Part shown: piece after piece, positions 32,538 to 41,497 of the stretch
How the letters are laid out: each line of letters begins with the position of its first letter
How positions within the stretch are numbered: position 1 is the stretch's first letter
Assembly (NCBI GenBank): GCA_965243755.1
Contig: CBDEVW010000002.1
Coordinates: 372,001 to 436,000 of the forward strand
Direction of reading: 5' to 3'
DNA length: 64,000 bases
Source: JANSWY01 sp965243755
GTDB taxonomy: Bacteria; Bacteroidota; Bacteroidia; Cytophagales; Cyclobacteriaceae
Notes under the pieces: model-generated
What the model was told of the DNA's origin: nothing
Databases searched by the model: none
Seen by the model: only the letters and a program-made list of their open reading frames with translations
Translations under genes and position numbers: made by a program

Positions 32538-34394
32538 ATGAGACTATTTGCCACATTACTACTGCTAACCTGGTCGCTATCCACTTTTTCCCAGGATACC
32601 CTGAGGGTGGGGATCATTAAGTATAAGTCCGAAGAAAAGGTATTAAAAACATTTACCCCTTTGTTTGATTATGTGGCAAACAAACTGGACCGTACCCTGA
32701 AACTTGAAATTGTTGGGGAGGATGATCTGGGCTTCCATCTGGTGAATCATGATTATGACATTGGTGTATTTACTGTTTTTCCGTATTTGCAGACGAAAGG
32801 AAACTTCGGTGAACTGCATGTTTTTGCTACCCATACCGTGGAAAACCAGGATTTTTACTATGGTAGTATTCTGGTAAAGAAGTCATCAGGAATCTCGGAA
32901 TTGTATCAGCTTGAGGGTAAAAAATTTCTTTTTGTAAAACCCACCTCTACGTCAGGGTTTAAATATCCTAAAGGAATATTCACGGAAAATGACATCAACA
33001 TTGATGATGAATTTTTTAATTATGATTTCACCTACGATCATAAAGCATCGCTGGACTCATTGATCAATGATAGAGTACAGGGAATTGCAATAGACAGGTC
33101 CTATTTTTTGGAGCATCCGGGGATCAATAAGCAGGATTATGTAGAGCTCGCAACTTATAAAGTACCCTATCACGCTTACGTCATGTCTCCCGAAATCAAC
33201 GTTAAAGATGAAGAGGAAATAAGGAGGATATTGTTTGAAGCCCATAAAGATCCCAAGGCTAGAAAAATATTTGATAACCCATTGAATGTCACCAGCATTA
33301 TCCCTGAAGATGACAATTACTACAATGTGATCCGCAGGTACCTCCGAATAACCAGGGTCAAGCCTGTTGTTTATCTCGATATACACCCCTGGGGAAAGGC
33401 CAAGGAAGAGCTCTCCGGTGAAAATGACCTGTTACACCTGATGACCAGTAAAATAAAACTGGGCCTGAAAAGCTCTGGCAGATTTAGCAGTGAAGACTAC
33501 TCCAACCAAAAGTTTTATGAGAAAGTCACGCTCAACTTATACCAGGTGGGCAAAGGAATGTATCATTATCAGGTTTTGTTGAATGATGTCCTGATAGACG
33601 AGGGAGAAGACATTCCCACATCAGAAATTGTGGGTTACCTGCCCAGAAAAATAAAGGACGATGTGTTGAGAAATTTGCCCATCAGAGCGATTCTTTTTTT
33701 CAATGGCAAAGACTGGTTCCTTTCGTATGGTAAGGAAGACGGCATCAACCTCGTTGACTATGAGTTTGACTTCTATCCTGAATCCGCAGAAAATTTCACT
33801 TTGAAAGGAGAAAGTGTAAGCAAATTGACGGACCTCAATACCCATTTTGCAACCGACAAAAGATTTAGAAAAGAGGCACCTGTAAACATTATTTATCGAC
33901 CTGAAAAACAGGTCACTCATGACCCGGAAGACCCCACAGAAATTAATGCCTATAATATTTTTTCTGCGGCCTTCTGGAAAACCAACTATTGGGATAAGCT
34001 GGGGATAATGTTTGCTGTGATAGGTGCATTGATCTCAGGATTAGTTGGTCGGTATATTCAGAGCAAGAAGAAAGCCCGGTTCAAGGATATCCTTTATGGA
34101 ACCAATGAACTCATCAAAGAGTATGTACATGGTCACTACGAAATGGAAGCCAAAATCATTGAGCAAAAGGAAAAGATCAGTGCGCTGCTGGACAAGGGAA
34201 CCATCAATGAAAACCAATTTCTTATTCTCAAAAACAGGATACAGGATGTCCAGAATCTAATGGACGGAATAGAGCCACATGAGATACAATTAACAGAAGA
34301 CCAGAAAAAGAACATTGAGGATATTGTAAAAGACAATAAGATCACTGAAAAGGAATTTCTCCAGATCATGAATATCCTCAAGAAAAGGAGCTAG
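32538..34394 (+). CDS. PhnD-like periplasmic binding protein with membrane and cytoplasmic tail
   Basis: The 618-residue protein has a signal peptide (to about residue 18, FSQ), a PhnD/phosphonate-type periplasmic-binding domain (about 22-265: TLRVGIIKYKSEE, PLFDYVANKL, YDIGVFTVFPYLQTKG, FVKPTSTSGFKYP), a further periplasmic region, one transmembrane helix (about 488-508, LGIMFAVIGALISGLVG) and a charged cytoplasmic coiled tail (about 510-618). The binding domain resembles phosphonate/phosphite receptors, but there is no ABC permease or ATPase and no kinase domain. It may be a ligand receptor signalling through its tail. The stop shares CTAG with the convergent thioesterase stop. Confidence 0.75.
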   Translation: MRLFATLLLLTWSLSTFSQDTLRVGIIKYKSEEKVLKTFTPLFDYVANKLDRTLKLEIVGEDDLGFHLVNHDYDIGVFTVFPYLQTKGNFGELHVFATHTVENQDFYYGSILVKKSSGISELYQLEGKKFLFVKPTSTSGFKYPKGIFTENDINIDDEFFNYDFTYDHKASLDSLINDRVQGIAIDRSYFLEHPGINKQDYVELATYKVPYHAYVMSPEINVKDEEEIRRILFEAHKDPKARKIFDNPLNVTSIIPEDDNYYNVIRRYLRITRVKPVVYLDIHPWGKAKEELSGENDLLHLMTSKIKLGLKSSGRFSSEDYSNQKFYEKVTLNLYQVGKGMYHYQVLLNDVLIDEGEDIPTSEIVGYLPRKIKDDVLRNLPIRAILFFNGKDWFLSYGKEDGINLVDYEFDFYPESAENFTLKGESVSKLTDLNTHFATDKRFRKEAPVNIIYRPEKQVTHDPEDPTEINAYNIFSAAFWKTNYWDKLGIMFAVIGALISGLVGRYIQSKKKARFKDILYGTNELIKEYVHGHYEMEAKIIEQKEKISALLDKGTINENQFLILKNRIQDVQNLMDGIEPHEIQLTEDQKKNIEDIVKDNKITEKEFLQIMNILKKRS

Positions 34395-34897
34395 GATTTG
34401 AATACATTATTTCCAGCGTCCTGACTACTGTCAAATACACGTATGGCAATTACTTCTGCTTCGGCTACTTTGATCCCTTCGGAAATTGCTTTGCAGTGCA
34501 TTACCGTTTTTCGGTTCTTTACTTCGGTTACCCTGGTGCGTAACGTAAGTGGCTTATCGTTTGGTGTGGGCTTAAGGTATTTTACATTGAGCGTGCCTGT
34601 TGCATAGCGATATTCCGGCATGGAGTCAAGCGGTCGGTTTTCTCTTTTGTAGGCATCAGCCATTGCAGTTCCCATACAGTGACAATCAATGACGGTAGCT
34701 ATTATTCCACCGTTCATCAGGTTGGACCACCCATGGTACTTTTCTTCTGAATGGAAAACACAAACGGATTCATCGCCCTCCCAGTAACTTTTTATCTGCA
34801 AACCATCCGGGTTTCCAATGCCACATCCGAAACAAACATTTTCATGCATGTGGTCCTGAAAGTAAGGGCTGTCGGTACTGCTCATATTTGGTGTCAT
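34391..34897 (-). CDS. PaaI-like thioesterase (hotdog fold)
   Basis: A 168-residue protein of the PaaI thioesterase type: FGCGIGNPDGLQIK at the N-terminus, then HGWSNLMNGGIIATVIDCHCMGTAM (central helix), TGTLNVKYLKPTPNDKPL and LRTRVTEV in the beta sheet. The hotdog fold hydrolyses acyl- or aryl-CoA thioesters; the Asn-Gly loop fits the family active site. The first ATG is 34897, a second in-frame ATG at 34885 is possible. Its stop overlaps that of the PhnD-like gene by 4 bases (CTAG). Confidence 0.78.
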   Translation of the reverse strand: MTPNMSSTDSPYFQDHMHENVCFGCGIGNPDGLQIKSYWEGDESVCVFHSEEKYHGWSNLMNGGIIATVIDCHCMGTAMADAYKRENRPLDSMPEYRYATGTLNVKYLKPTPNDKPLTLRTRVTEVKNRKTVMHCKAISEGIKVAEAEVIAIRVFDSSQDAGNNVFKS

Positions 34898-34930
34898 TTA
34901 TTTCCGCTTACAATTATAAGTACTTTGCAC

Positions 34931-34938
34931 TACATTTG
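34931..34938 (+). promoter_or_regulatory. TAnnTTTG element upstream of the MBL hydrolase
   Basis: TACATTTG at 34931-34938 matches the Bacteroidota -7 box exactly; predicted start is near 34945, 17 bases before ATG 34962. I see no clear -33 TTTG at the normal distance. Confidence 0.35.
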
Positions 34939-34961
34939 ACCTAAACTGAATCAGACCTAAA

Positions 34962-35849
34962 ATGATTGAACTTATCGACCTCAAATTTCAGGGCTTCAAA
35001 GGCGCCATCGCATCATATTTGATCAAAACATCTGATGGACCGGTCATCATTGAAACAGGACCTTACAGTACAATTGATGCCATGAAGGAGGCACTGGCCA
35101 AACATGGTTGGGATTTGAGAGACATAAAGCATGTTTTTCTTACCCATATTCACCTCGATCATGCAGGTTCTGCCTGGGCATTTGCCGAACATGGCGCCAG
35201 GATTTATGTGCACCCATTCGGAGCAAAAAACATGGCTGATCCTTCAAAGTTGATGTCTTCTGCTACCAGGATTTATGGGGATCAAATGGACAGGCTTTGG
35301 GGTACTATGAAAAATATTCCGGAAGAACTGCTGTATGAAGTCAGGGATCAGGAGGTTTTTAAAATAGGGGATGCAGCAATCAAAGCTTGGCACACACCCG
35401 GTCATGCAAAACATCATATCGCATGGCAAATTGGGGAGGCTGTATTTTCTGGAGATGTTGCAGGTTGCAAAATCGGTGATGGTCCGGTGGTGCCGCCATG
35501 TCCTCCTCCCGATATTAACCTTGAGGATTGGAAAAACTCCATTGAAATATTAAGAAAAATAAACCCCTCAAAACTATTCCTGACCCATTTTGACGAGGTA
35601 TCAAATGTAGCACAACACCTGAATGAGCTGGAAGCAATTTTGGATGATTGGGCCCAATGGATCAAAAAGGAATGGGAGGCAGGGAAGTCAGTGGAAGAGC
35701 TTACCCCGGAGTTTTCCAAATACACCACACAGCAATTGCTGGATTTGGGGGTAGATCACGATGGAGTGAAAGTATATGAAGCCGCAAATCCAAGTTGGAT
35801 GAGTGTGGCCGGGTTAGTAAGATACTGGAGTAAAAAGGCAGAACAATAA
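34962..35849 (+). CDS. MBL-fold metallo-hydrolase
   Basis: A 295-residue protein of the metallo-beta-lactamase fold, no signal peptide. The metal motif HVFLTHIHLDHAGS (H62-x-H64-x-D66-H67) is complete, followed by GARIYVHPFGAKNM, HTPGHAKHHIAW (next His ligand), VFSGDVAG (Asp) and LFLTHFDE (final His). The full ligand set supports an active dinuclear hydrolase, probably on a thioester, lactone or nucleotide-type substrate. It starts 65 bases from the divergent thioesterase start, and 3 bases separate it from the DUF1572 gene. Confidence 0.85.
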   Translation: MIELIDLKFQGFKGAIASYLIKTSDGPVIIETGPYSTIDAMKEALAKHGWDLRDIKHVFLTHIHLDHAGSAWAFAEHGARIYVHPFGAKNMADPSKLMSSATRIYGDQMDRLWGTMKNIPEELLYEVRDQEVFKIGDAAIKAWHTPGHAKHHIAWQIGEAVFSGDVAGCKIGDGPVVPPCPPPDINLEDWKNSIEILRKINPSKLFLTHFDEVSNVAQHLNELEAILDDWAQWIKKEWEAGKSVEELTPEFSKYTTQQLLDLGVDHDGVKVYEAANPSWMSVAGLVRYWSKKAEQ

Positions 35850-35852
35850 ACC

Positions 35853-36440
35853 ATGGATGCAAAAAATTATCTGGCAAGTTGCAGGCAACAGTTTGACTAC
35901 TACCAAAGTCTGGGCCTTAAAACAATTGAACGGGTGCCGGAGAATCAACTCTTCTGGCAGTACAACCCTGAAAGCAATAGCATTGCAACCATAGTGAAGC
36001 ACTTGTGGGGCAACATGATGTCTCGATGGACTGACTTTTTAACAAGCGACGGGGAGAAGTCCTGGCGTGAAAGGGATGCTGAATTTGAAAATGACCTCAA
36101 CACCAGACCTGAAATCATAGAAAAGTGGCAAGAGGGATGGAATTGTCTTTTTCATGCATTGGACTCATTGCAACCTGAGGACCTTCACAAGGTGATTTAT
36201 ATTAGAAATCAGGGACATACCGTGATGGAGGCCATCAACAGACAACTTTGTCATTACTCCTATCACATTGGACAGATTGTATACCTGGGTAAAATGATTC
36301 AGAACGAAGAATGGGAAAGCCTCTCAATACCCAAAAATCGGTCCGGTGAATACAACAAGGAAAAGTTCTCCAAAGAAAAGAGCAGAGAACATTTCACCGA
36401 TGAATTTTTGACCGGGGATCAGGAAGGGAAACCGTCATAG
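35853..36440 (+). CDS. DUF1572 family protein (DinB-like)
   Basis: The 195-residue protein belongs to the DUF1572/DinB-like four-helix fold: SLGLKTIERVPENQLFWQ, SIATIVKHLWGNMMSRWTDF with a His metal-ligand position, and INRQLCHYSYHIGQIVYLGK with the second His pair typical of DinB-like metal sites. DinB proteins bind divalent metal; many bacterial members have unknown enzymatic roles, some being thiol-dependent transferases. It is almost certainly cotranscribed with the MBL gene (3-base gap). Confidence 0.83.
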   Translation: MDAKNYLASCRQQFDYYQSLGLKTIERVPENQLFWQYNPESNSIATIVKHLWGNMMSRWTDFLTSDGEKSWRERDAEFENDLNTRPEIIEKWQEGWNCLFHALDSLQPEDLHKVIYIRNQGHTVMEAINRQLCHYSYHIGQIVYLGKMIQNEEWESLSIPKNRSGEYNKEKFSKEKSREHFTDEFLTGDQEGKPS

Positions 36441-36447
36441 TCCTACC

Positions 36448-36684
36448 TTAAACTATTTTCCAGTACTTTGTAATGATCGCATCACGTTTTGCTTCATTCA
36501 GTTCTTCTACCAGCATGTCTATCATTGTCTCAGACGTTTCGGAAGTCATTTCATATAAAATCTGACACTCCTGCTTTTGTGTGCTGCTCTGATAAAACTG
36601 ATGAAACTCCAGCTTGCTACCTTTTTGATAGAATCCTATTGAAGGATCATACCATACATACCCTGTTATTTGGCTGGGGTTCAT
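36448..36684 (-). CDS. Hypothetical small protein
   Basis: A 78-residue frame from ATG 36684, convergent with the DUF1572 gene. The product is soluble and acidic with aromatic-rich N-terminal strands (ITGYVWYDPSIGFYQKG) and an amphipathic C-terminal helix (MIDMLVEELNEAKRDAIIT). Composition looks protein-like and it fills a gap between genes, but there is no family, so it is tentative. Confidence 0.45.
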   Translation of the reverse strand: MNPSQITGYVWYDPSIGFYQKGSKLEFHQFYQSSTQKQECQILYEMTSETSETMIDMLVEELNEAKRDAIITKYWKIV

Positions 36685-36828
36685 TTTAAAAAGAGATAGT
36701 TTTAGTTCGTTTCGATTGTAAAGGAAATCATACTAACCTTTAGATATTTGCCAAAATCGTTAAAGATTCTGCCAAAAATGAGTTAATTAGTTATCTACAA
36801 ACGATTTTTGACTCACTCCCACTATACC

Positions 36829-39807
36829 ATGATGAGAATAGTAATCACCGCAATTAGCATCATTCTTTTCACCACATCTTTGATTTATGGCCAGACTCAG
36901 GAAGAGTTTATGCAGAAATACACGGATGTATTCATGAATTTGTCTGATACTGCTAAGGCCAGAACTATTGCAATGGAAGCTTTTCAGATGGTGGAGGAAA
37001 ATGAAAGCCTACAAACCATGCAAAACTACTACACCCTGATGGCTGTATTTACTTCTGGAGTAGTGGATGAAGAGATGGCTGAACTTTGCCAAAAAAAGGC
37101 AAATGCCAAAATAGAGTTCAATACAAACACCACTCCTCAAAAACCTGACACCTACGATACACCGGAGATGGAGTGGATCTATGAGTACCAGTTGGAACTT
37201 TATAAAAATAAAGAAGAGGCCTTTGGTCGAAAGGCGCTGAAGTTTTTGGAAAATAACCCCTCATTAAAAAACTATACAAATTACGCTGCAATTGCAGGAT
37301 TTTATGAAAACAAAGGCGATTTCAATAAAGCTGAGGAATTGTATGAAATGGCCCTCCAACAGGTGGATGAATCCAAAAACGAATTTGTAGGGCTCATTCA
37401 GCAGGTATTGTTTTACCTGAAATCCGGACAGTTTGAAAGGGTGGAGTCATTAATTGAATTGAATGAAGAACTGAAAACAAAAGCCGATCAATACACCAGG
37501 CCTGCTTACGAAAATGCATCAGATCAGATGGAGATGTTTTATTTCAATGCGATTGGAGATCATTTCAATTACATAGAGGCTGCCGGCAATTATTATGATA
37601 AGCAAATTGAATCTCTGCAGTCACAGGCGGCCACCAGTGAAATATATCCACTCATCTATCAGCAAACAAAGTATTCTGATCAGGCAAGAGGATTTGAATC
37701 AATAAAAGACTGGGATAACGCCCTGAAAAACTGGCAATTGGCGGAAGAATACTCCAGAGCTTATCTGGACAAAATGAAGGAAACGTACCCCAACTACCCC
37801 AATTATTACTTTCCGCTACTCCCGATGTATCTGGCCAAAAGAGGTACCCTGGAAGATTATGAAGGAACAATCGCTCAGCTGGATGAATACTACAATACCC
37901 TCAATAGCAGTGCCGGAGATTATGCAGCACTATCCAGTCCTGAGTTGCTGCATGGAAAAGCACAGCAATATGGATTTTACAAAGACAAAAGGTATCATGA
38001 ATACTTTCAATCAATTTTGGATGAAAGTAAAAAGGTGAGGAACTTTTCATATGCCACCTTGCCGCTTGCCGGCTATGCTTATTTCAATATGAGGGATGCC
38101 CAATATGAAAAGGCTCTACAACTTTACAATCAGTTGTTCGCAGAAAACCTATCCTGGATCAATGACATCATCTTCACTTTTGGAGAAAAAGCCTTTGTGG
38201 CGTATTATAATTCAAAGCTCAATGAGGGATATGGAAACTACCACTCATTTGTAAAGCTGGCTCATGACAAACAAGTGTTGCCGCTGGACCAGTTAACTCC
38301 ACAAGCGTATGAGAACTTATTGTTGACCAAGTCCATTGCCTTCAAAGGAGTCAGAAGGAGGAAAAAGGCATTTCTGAAATCAAGTAGTCCGGAGGTGGTG
38401 GCTTTATATAATGAATGGGTAGCAAGGAAGCAGGAGCTGATCAGAATGTATCAGATGGCACAGACTGATCAGGAAGATATAGCTTCAGCCCTCGGTTCTG
38501 AGGTGGACCCTGATAAGGAAAAGGCCAAATTTGAAGTGGATAAAACAGTATTACAAGACCTCCAAAAGGAAGTTGATAACCTCGAAAACCAACTTGCTGC
38601 CGCTTCACGAGATTTTCAAAACACCCTACAACTCAAAGCTCCAGACTGGAAAAGTGTAAAGGCCAAACTGAAGGAAGGAGAGGCGGCCATCGAAATAGCC
38701 CGGTTCGATTGGAAGAATCAGGTATTCTTGTCTGACAGTTCATATTACGCAGCATATATTATTCGACACGACAGCAAGTTCCCGGAAGTGGTTTATTTAC
38801 CTTCCAGCGCTAATCTGCTAGACACGAGATTTTACAGGGTATATAAAAACTCCATTCGTCTGAAAATTGAAGATAAAACGAGCTATGATCAGTATTGGAA
38901 ACCTATTAAGCCTAAGTTACAGGGAGTAAAGAAAATATACTTTTCGCCCGACGGCATTTATCATCTCATCAACCTTCCTACATTAAAAAACCCTGAAACC
39001 GGCCAATACCTTTTAGATGAAATAATGGTTAGCCAGGTCACCAGCACATCAGAAATCAGTGATGAAGAGTCAGATAAGAAATTTGGGCAGGCGGTGCTGA
39101 TTGGGCGACCGCAATATGCGATGAAGGGAGCCCCTAGTCTGGAAGCCATGACAGAAAGGTCCTTTACCAAGAACTTCAGGAATGCTAATGTGACAGATTT
39201 ACCAGGAACTGAAGATGAGGTGAAAGCCATTACTAAACAATTACAATCTCAGGGAACGAAAGTGACTCAGTACCTTGGTGCGGAGGCTACCGAAGATGTC
39301 ATCTACGAACTGAAAGGCCCCAATATTTTGCACATTGCCACCCATGGGTTTTGGTCTCAAACAGACAATGCTACTTCCGCTTACAGGATGTTTAATGCCA
39401 TGGTCAATTCAGGGCTTTTATTGGCTGGAGTGGTGGACTATTACAGTGCTAACCAATTGAGCAAAACAAATGATGGAATACTCACTGCATTTGAAGCGCA
39501 GGGGCTGGACATGGAATCTACCGAATTAGTGGTACTCTCTGCCTGTGAAACGGGACTGGGAGACTTTGATGCCGGAGAAGGTGTTTATGGCCTCCAGCGA
39601 GCATTTCGTGCAGCAGGTGCTAAGAGTATCATGACAAGCTTATGGAAGGTTGATGATTTGGCCACCAGAGACTTTATGATTGCTTTTTATCAATATCTCC
39701 TGGAAACAAAAGATAAATCTGAAGCATTTTTTAAAGCACAGCAGCAACTGAAATCCAAATACAACGACCCCTATTATTGGGGAGCGTTTGTTCTGATAGG
39801 AGATTGA
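36829..39807 (+). CDS. Exported TPR-CHAT domain protein (caspase-like protease fold)
   Basis: From ATG 36829 the protein has 992 residues; an in-frame TTG at 36808 would only lengthen the signal. A signal peptide (to about residue 22, LIYGQ) is followed by helical TPR-like repeats (about 25-540), a coiled segment (about 545-620), and a C-terminal CHAT domain (about 690-992). The CHAT catalytic pair is visible: H839 in LHIATHGFW and C906 in VVLSACETGLGDF, so the domain should be a Cys protease of the separase/caspase clan. With the signal peptide it would act in the periplasm or outside. The final 34 bases overlap the convergent sigma-factor gene. Confidence 0.88.
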   Translation: MMRIVITAISIILFTTSLIYGQTQEEFMQKYTDVFMNLSDTAKARTIAMEAFQMVEENESLQTMQNYYTLMAVFTSGVVDEEMAELCQKKANAKIEFNTNTTPQKPDTYDTPEMEWIYEYQLELYKNKEEAFGRKALKFLENNPSLKNYTNYAAIAGFYENKGDFNKAEELYEMALQQVDESKNEFVGLIQQVLFYLKSGQFERVESLIELNEELKTKADQYTRPAYENASDQMEMFYFNAIGDHFNYIEAAGNYYDKQIESLQSQAATSEIYPLIYQQTKYSDQARGFESIKDWDNALKNWQLAEEYSRAYLDKMKETYPNYPNYYFPLLPMYLAKRGTLEDYEGTIAQLDEYYNTLNSSAGDYAALSSPELLHGKAQQYGFYKDKRYHEYFQSILDESKKVRNFSYATLPLAGYAYFNMRDAQYEKALQLYNQLFAENLSWINDIIFTFGEKAFVAYYNSKLNEGYGNYHSFVKLAHDKQVLPLDQLTPQAYENLLLTKSIAFKGVRRRKKAFLKSSSPEVVALYNEWVARKQELIRMYQMAQTDQEDIASALGSEVDPDKEKAKFEVDKTVLQDLQKEVDNLENQLAAASRDFQNTLQLKAPDWKSVKAKLKEGEAAIEIARFDWKNQVFLSDSSYYAAYIIRHDSKFPEVVYLPSSANLLDTRFYRVYKNSIRLKIEDKTSYDQYWKPIKPKLQGVKKIYFSPDGIYHLINLPTLKNPETGQYLLDEIMVSQVTSTSEISDEESDKKFGQAVLIGRPQYAMKGAPSLEAMTERSFTKNFRNANVTDLPGTEDEVKAITKQLQSQGTKVTQYLGAEATEDVIYELKGPNILHIATHGFWSQTDNATSAYRMFNAMVNSGLLLAGVVDYYSANQLSKTNDGILTAFEAQGLDMESTELVVLSACETGLGDFDAGEGVYGLQRAFRAAGAKSIMTSLWKVDDLATRDFMIAFYQYLLETKDKSEAFFKAQQQLKSKYNDPYYWGAFVLIGD

Positions 39808-41057
39808 TCCAGCTTTGCAGCCTGGGATTTTAGAAATTGCTTTTCAGTCTTGTTAGTGGCAAGGTCTGAGGCTTTCATGTATGAGGTTTTGGCAGCATCA
39901 TAATTGCCCAATTCTACCTCAATATGTGCCTTGATGGCGAAGTAAAGATGCTTTCTTTTGATATTTTCATCTTCACCTAATCGCTCCAGTTCCTTCAATG
40001 CCTCAGACGGTCCATGAACTTTACTGAAGGCAACTAGTCTGTGTAACGCCGATGAACCACCCGGATACTGAGCAACCAAAGTGTCATACAGCAACAGTAT
40101 ATGTCTCCAGTTGGTCTCTTCATAGGATGGAGCCAGGCTATGTGCAGCAGCAATACCGGCTTGCAGGTGGTACTCACTTAAAGTTCCAAACGAGCTCCGA
40201 TCGAGGTAATACCGGCCATTCTCTATCATTTCCTTATCCCACAATGACCGATCCTGATGCTGGAGTGTGATTAGGTTGCCCTTTCGATCTATACGGGCAT
40301 CAAAGCGGCTGGCGTGAAAAAACATTAGCGCCATGAGGGCGTAGGTTTTGGGGTTGGCCAATAATTTTTGCTGCAATATCAGGTAACAGAGCCTCATCGC
40401 TTCAGCACAAACATCTTTCTTGATTAAATTATCCGGATCAATTGAGTGGTACCCCTCATTGAAAATCATGTAAATGATCTTATGGACACTTTCCAACCTG
40501 TTATTCAAATCTTTGCCAATAGGAACTTCCAAAGCACCAATTTCCTCTCTAAATCTCTTTTTCGCCCTGGTAAATGTTTTGGCAACCGCCTCCTCCTTTT
40601 TTAAAAGCCCTCTCGCGATTTCTGAAATACTGAAACCACAAAGAATCTTTAGGGTCAGAATGATTTGGTTTTCTTTTGACAGGCTGGGGTGGCAGCACGC
40701 AAAAATCATTTTGAGAAGGTCATCATTTAATTGGATGTCCAAATCGGGTTCGTCTTCACATTGATGAGTTGCCAGAGACAGCTTCAGTTTGTCCTCATTG
40801 TTCCATTTGGTTTGCTCTTTCTTGAAATGGTCTAGTAATTTGTTCTGTGCTACCTTAAGAATCCAGGCAGAAGGGTTGTCAGGAATTCCTTTGAACGGCC
40901 AGTGTTGCATTGCCTTCAACAGTGCTTCCTGTACTACATCTTCAATGTGCTCCAGGTTAGAGGGACCATATTTTTTGGTAAGGGCTGCAATTATCCTACC
41001 TGACTCGTGTCGAAAAAAATGATCTACTATTTCTACTGCTTTAGACTCAACACCCAT
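39774..41057 (-). CDS. ECF sigma factor, ECF42-like with long C-terminal TPR extension
   Basis: The 427-residue protein has sigma region 2 (about 10-80: EDVVQEALLKAMQHWPF, NPSAWILKVAQNKLLDH) and region 4 (about 110-170: ILTLKILCGFSISEIARGLL, AVAKTFTRAKKRFREE) followed by about 250 extra residues of helical TPR-like repeats (YHLQAGIAAAHSLAP, GSSALHRLVAFSKVHG). That extension plus a DGPF/YCII gene directly upstream is the hallmark of ECF42 factors, which lack a classical membrane anti-sigma. The 3' end overlaps the CHAT gene by 34 bases, and a terminator lies between it and the DGPF gene. Confidence 0.85.
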   Translation of the reverse strand: MGVESKAVEIVDHFFRHESGRIIAALTKKYGPSNLEHIEDVVQEALLKAMQHWPFKGIPDNPSAWILKVAQNKLLDHFKKEQTKWNNEDKLKLSLATHQCEDEPDLDIQLNDDLLKMIFACCHPSLSKENQIILTLKILCGFSISEIARGLLKKEEAVAKTFTRAKKRFREEIGALEVPIGKDLNNRLESVHKIIYMIFNEGYHSIDPDNLIKKDVCAEAMRLCYLILQQKLLANPKTYALMALMFFHASRFDARIDRKGNLITLQHQDRSLWDKEMIENGRYYLDRSSFGTLSEYHLQAGIAAAHSLAPSYEETNWRHILLLYDTLVAQYPGGSSALHRLVAFSKVHGPSEALKELERLGEDENIKRKHLYFAIKAHIEVELGNYDAAKTSYMKASDLATNKTEKQFLKSQAAKLDQSPIRTNAPQ

Positions 41058-41076
41058 AGCTTCAAGTTAAAAAAGA

Positions 41077-41102
41077 AAGCCCGCATATTGATATGTGGGC
41101 TT
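41077..41102 (-). terminator. Terminator or attenuator between DGPF and sigma-factor genes
   Basis: AAGCCC then CATAT (41077-41088) pairs with ATATG then GGGCTT (41091-41102), loop TG. On the minus strand the stem is followed by a T-rich run (TTTCTTTTTT). It stands after the DGPF stop and 20 bases before the sigma-factor ATG, so it may limit read-through into sigma. Confidence 0.7.
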
Positions 41103-41126
41103 ATTGAATTTTACCGAAAGGCTGGA

Positions 41127-41468
41127 TTACATTGGGAGCAACTCCCTAACCTCCGTACAACCATCATGCTCATAAATGGGACAACCTTTAGAAAGTTCGG
41201 TCGCCTCATCAAGGTCATTGGCTTTTACAATAAGATAGCCTCCAACAATTTCTGATCCTTCTGCAAAAGGTCCATCAGTTATTACTTCACCAGCTTTATG
41301 AACAATCTTACCTTCTGCACCTAATGGAAGCCCGGATACCAGTTTGCCATCTTCCGCCAATTGTTGCATCCATGCTCCCCATTTTTCCATATGTGCCTGC
41401 ATTTCTTCAGGTGATTGTTGTGCTCTTCTTGCATCACCTCCTCTGAATAGATATAAGAATTCTTTCAT
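41127..41468 (-). CDS. YCII/DGPF-domain protein
   Basis: A 113-residue protein of the YCII-related superfamily. The signature ITDGPFAEGSEIVGGYLIV carries the DGPF tetrad, and the N-terminal FLYLFRGGD and the closing CPIYEHDGCTEVREL fit the ferredoxin-like fold. DGPF proteins are the genomic partners of ECF42 sigma factors, and this gene lies directly upstream of one. The molecular role in signalling is unproven; enzyme-like YCII activity is speculative. Confidence 0.85.
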   Translation of the reverse strand: MKEFLYLFRGGDARRAQQSPEEMQAHMEKWGAWMQQLAEDGKLVSGLPLGAEGKIVHKAGEVITDGPFAEGSEIVGGYLIVKANDLDEATELSKGCPIYEHDGCTEVRELLPM

Positions 41469-41497
41469 TTCCGAATTATTTAAGTTTTATGTTCTAA

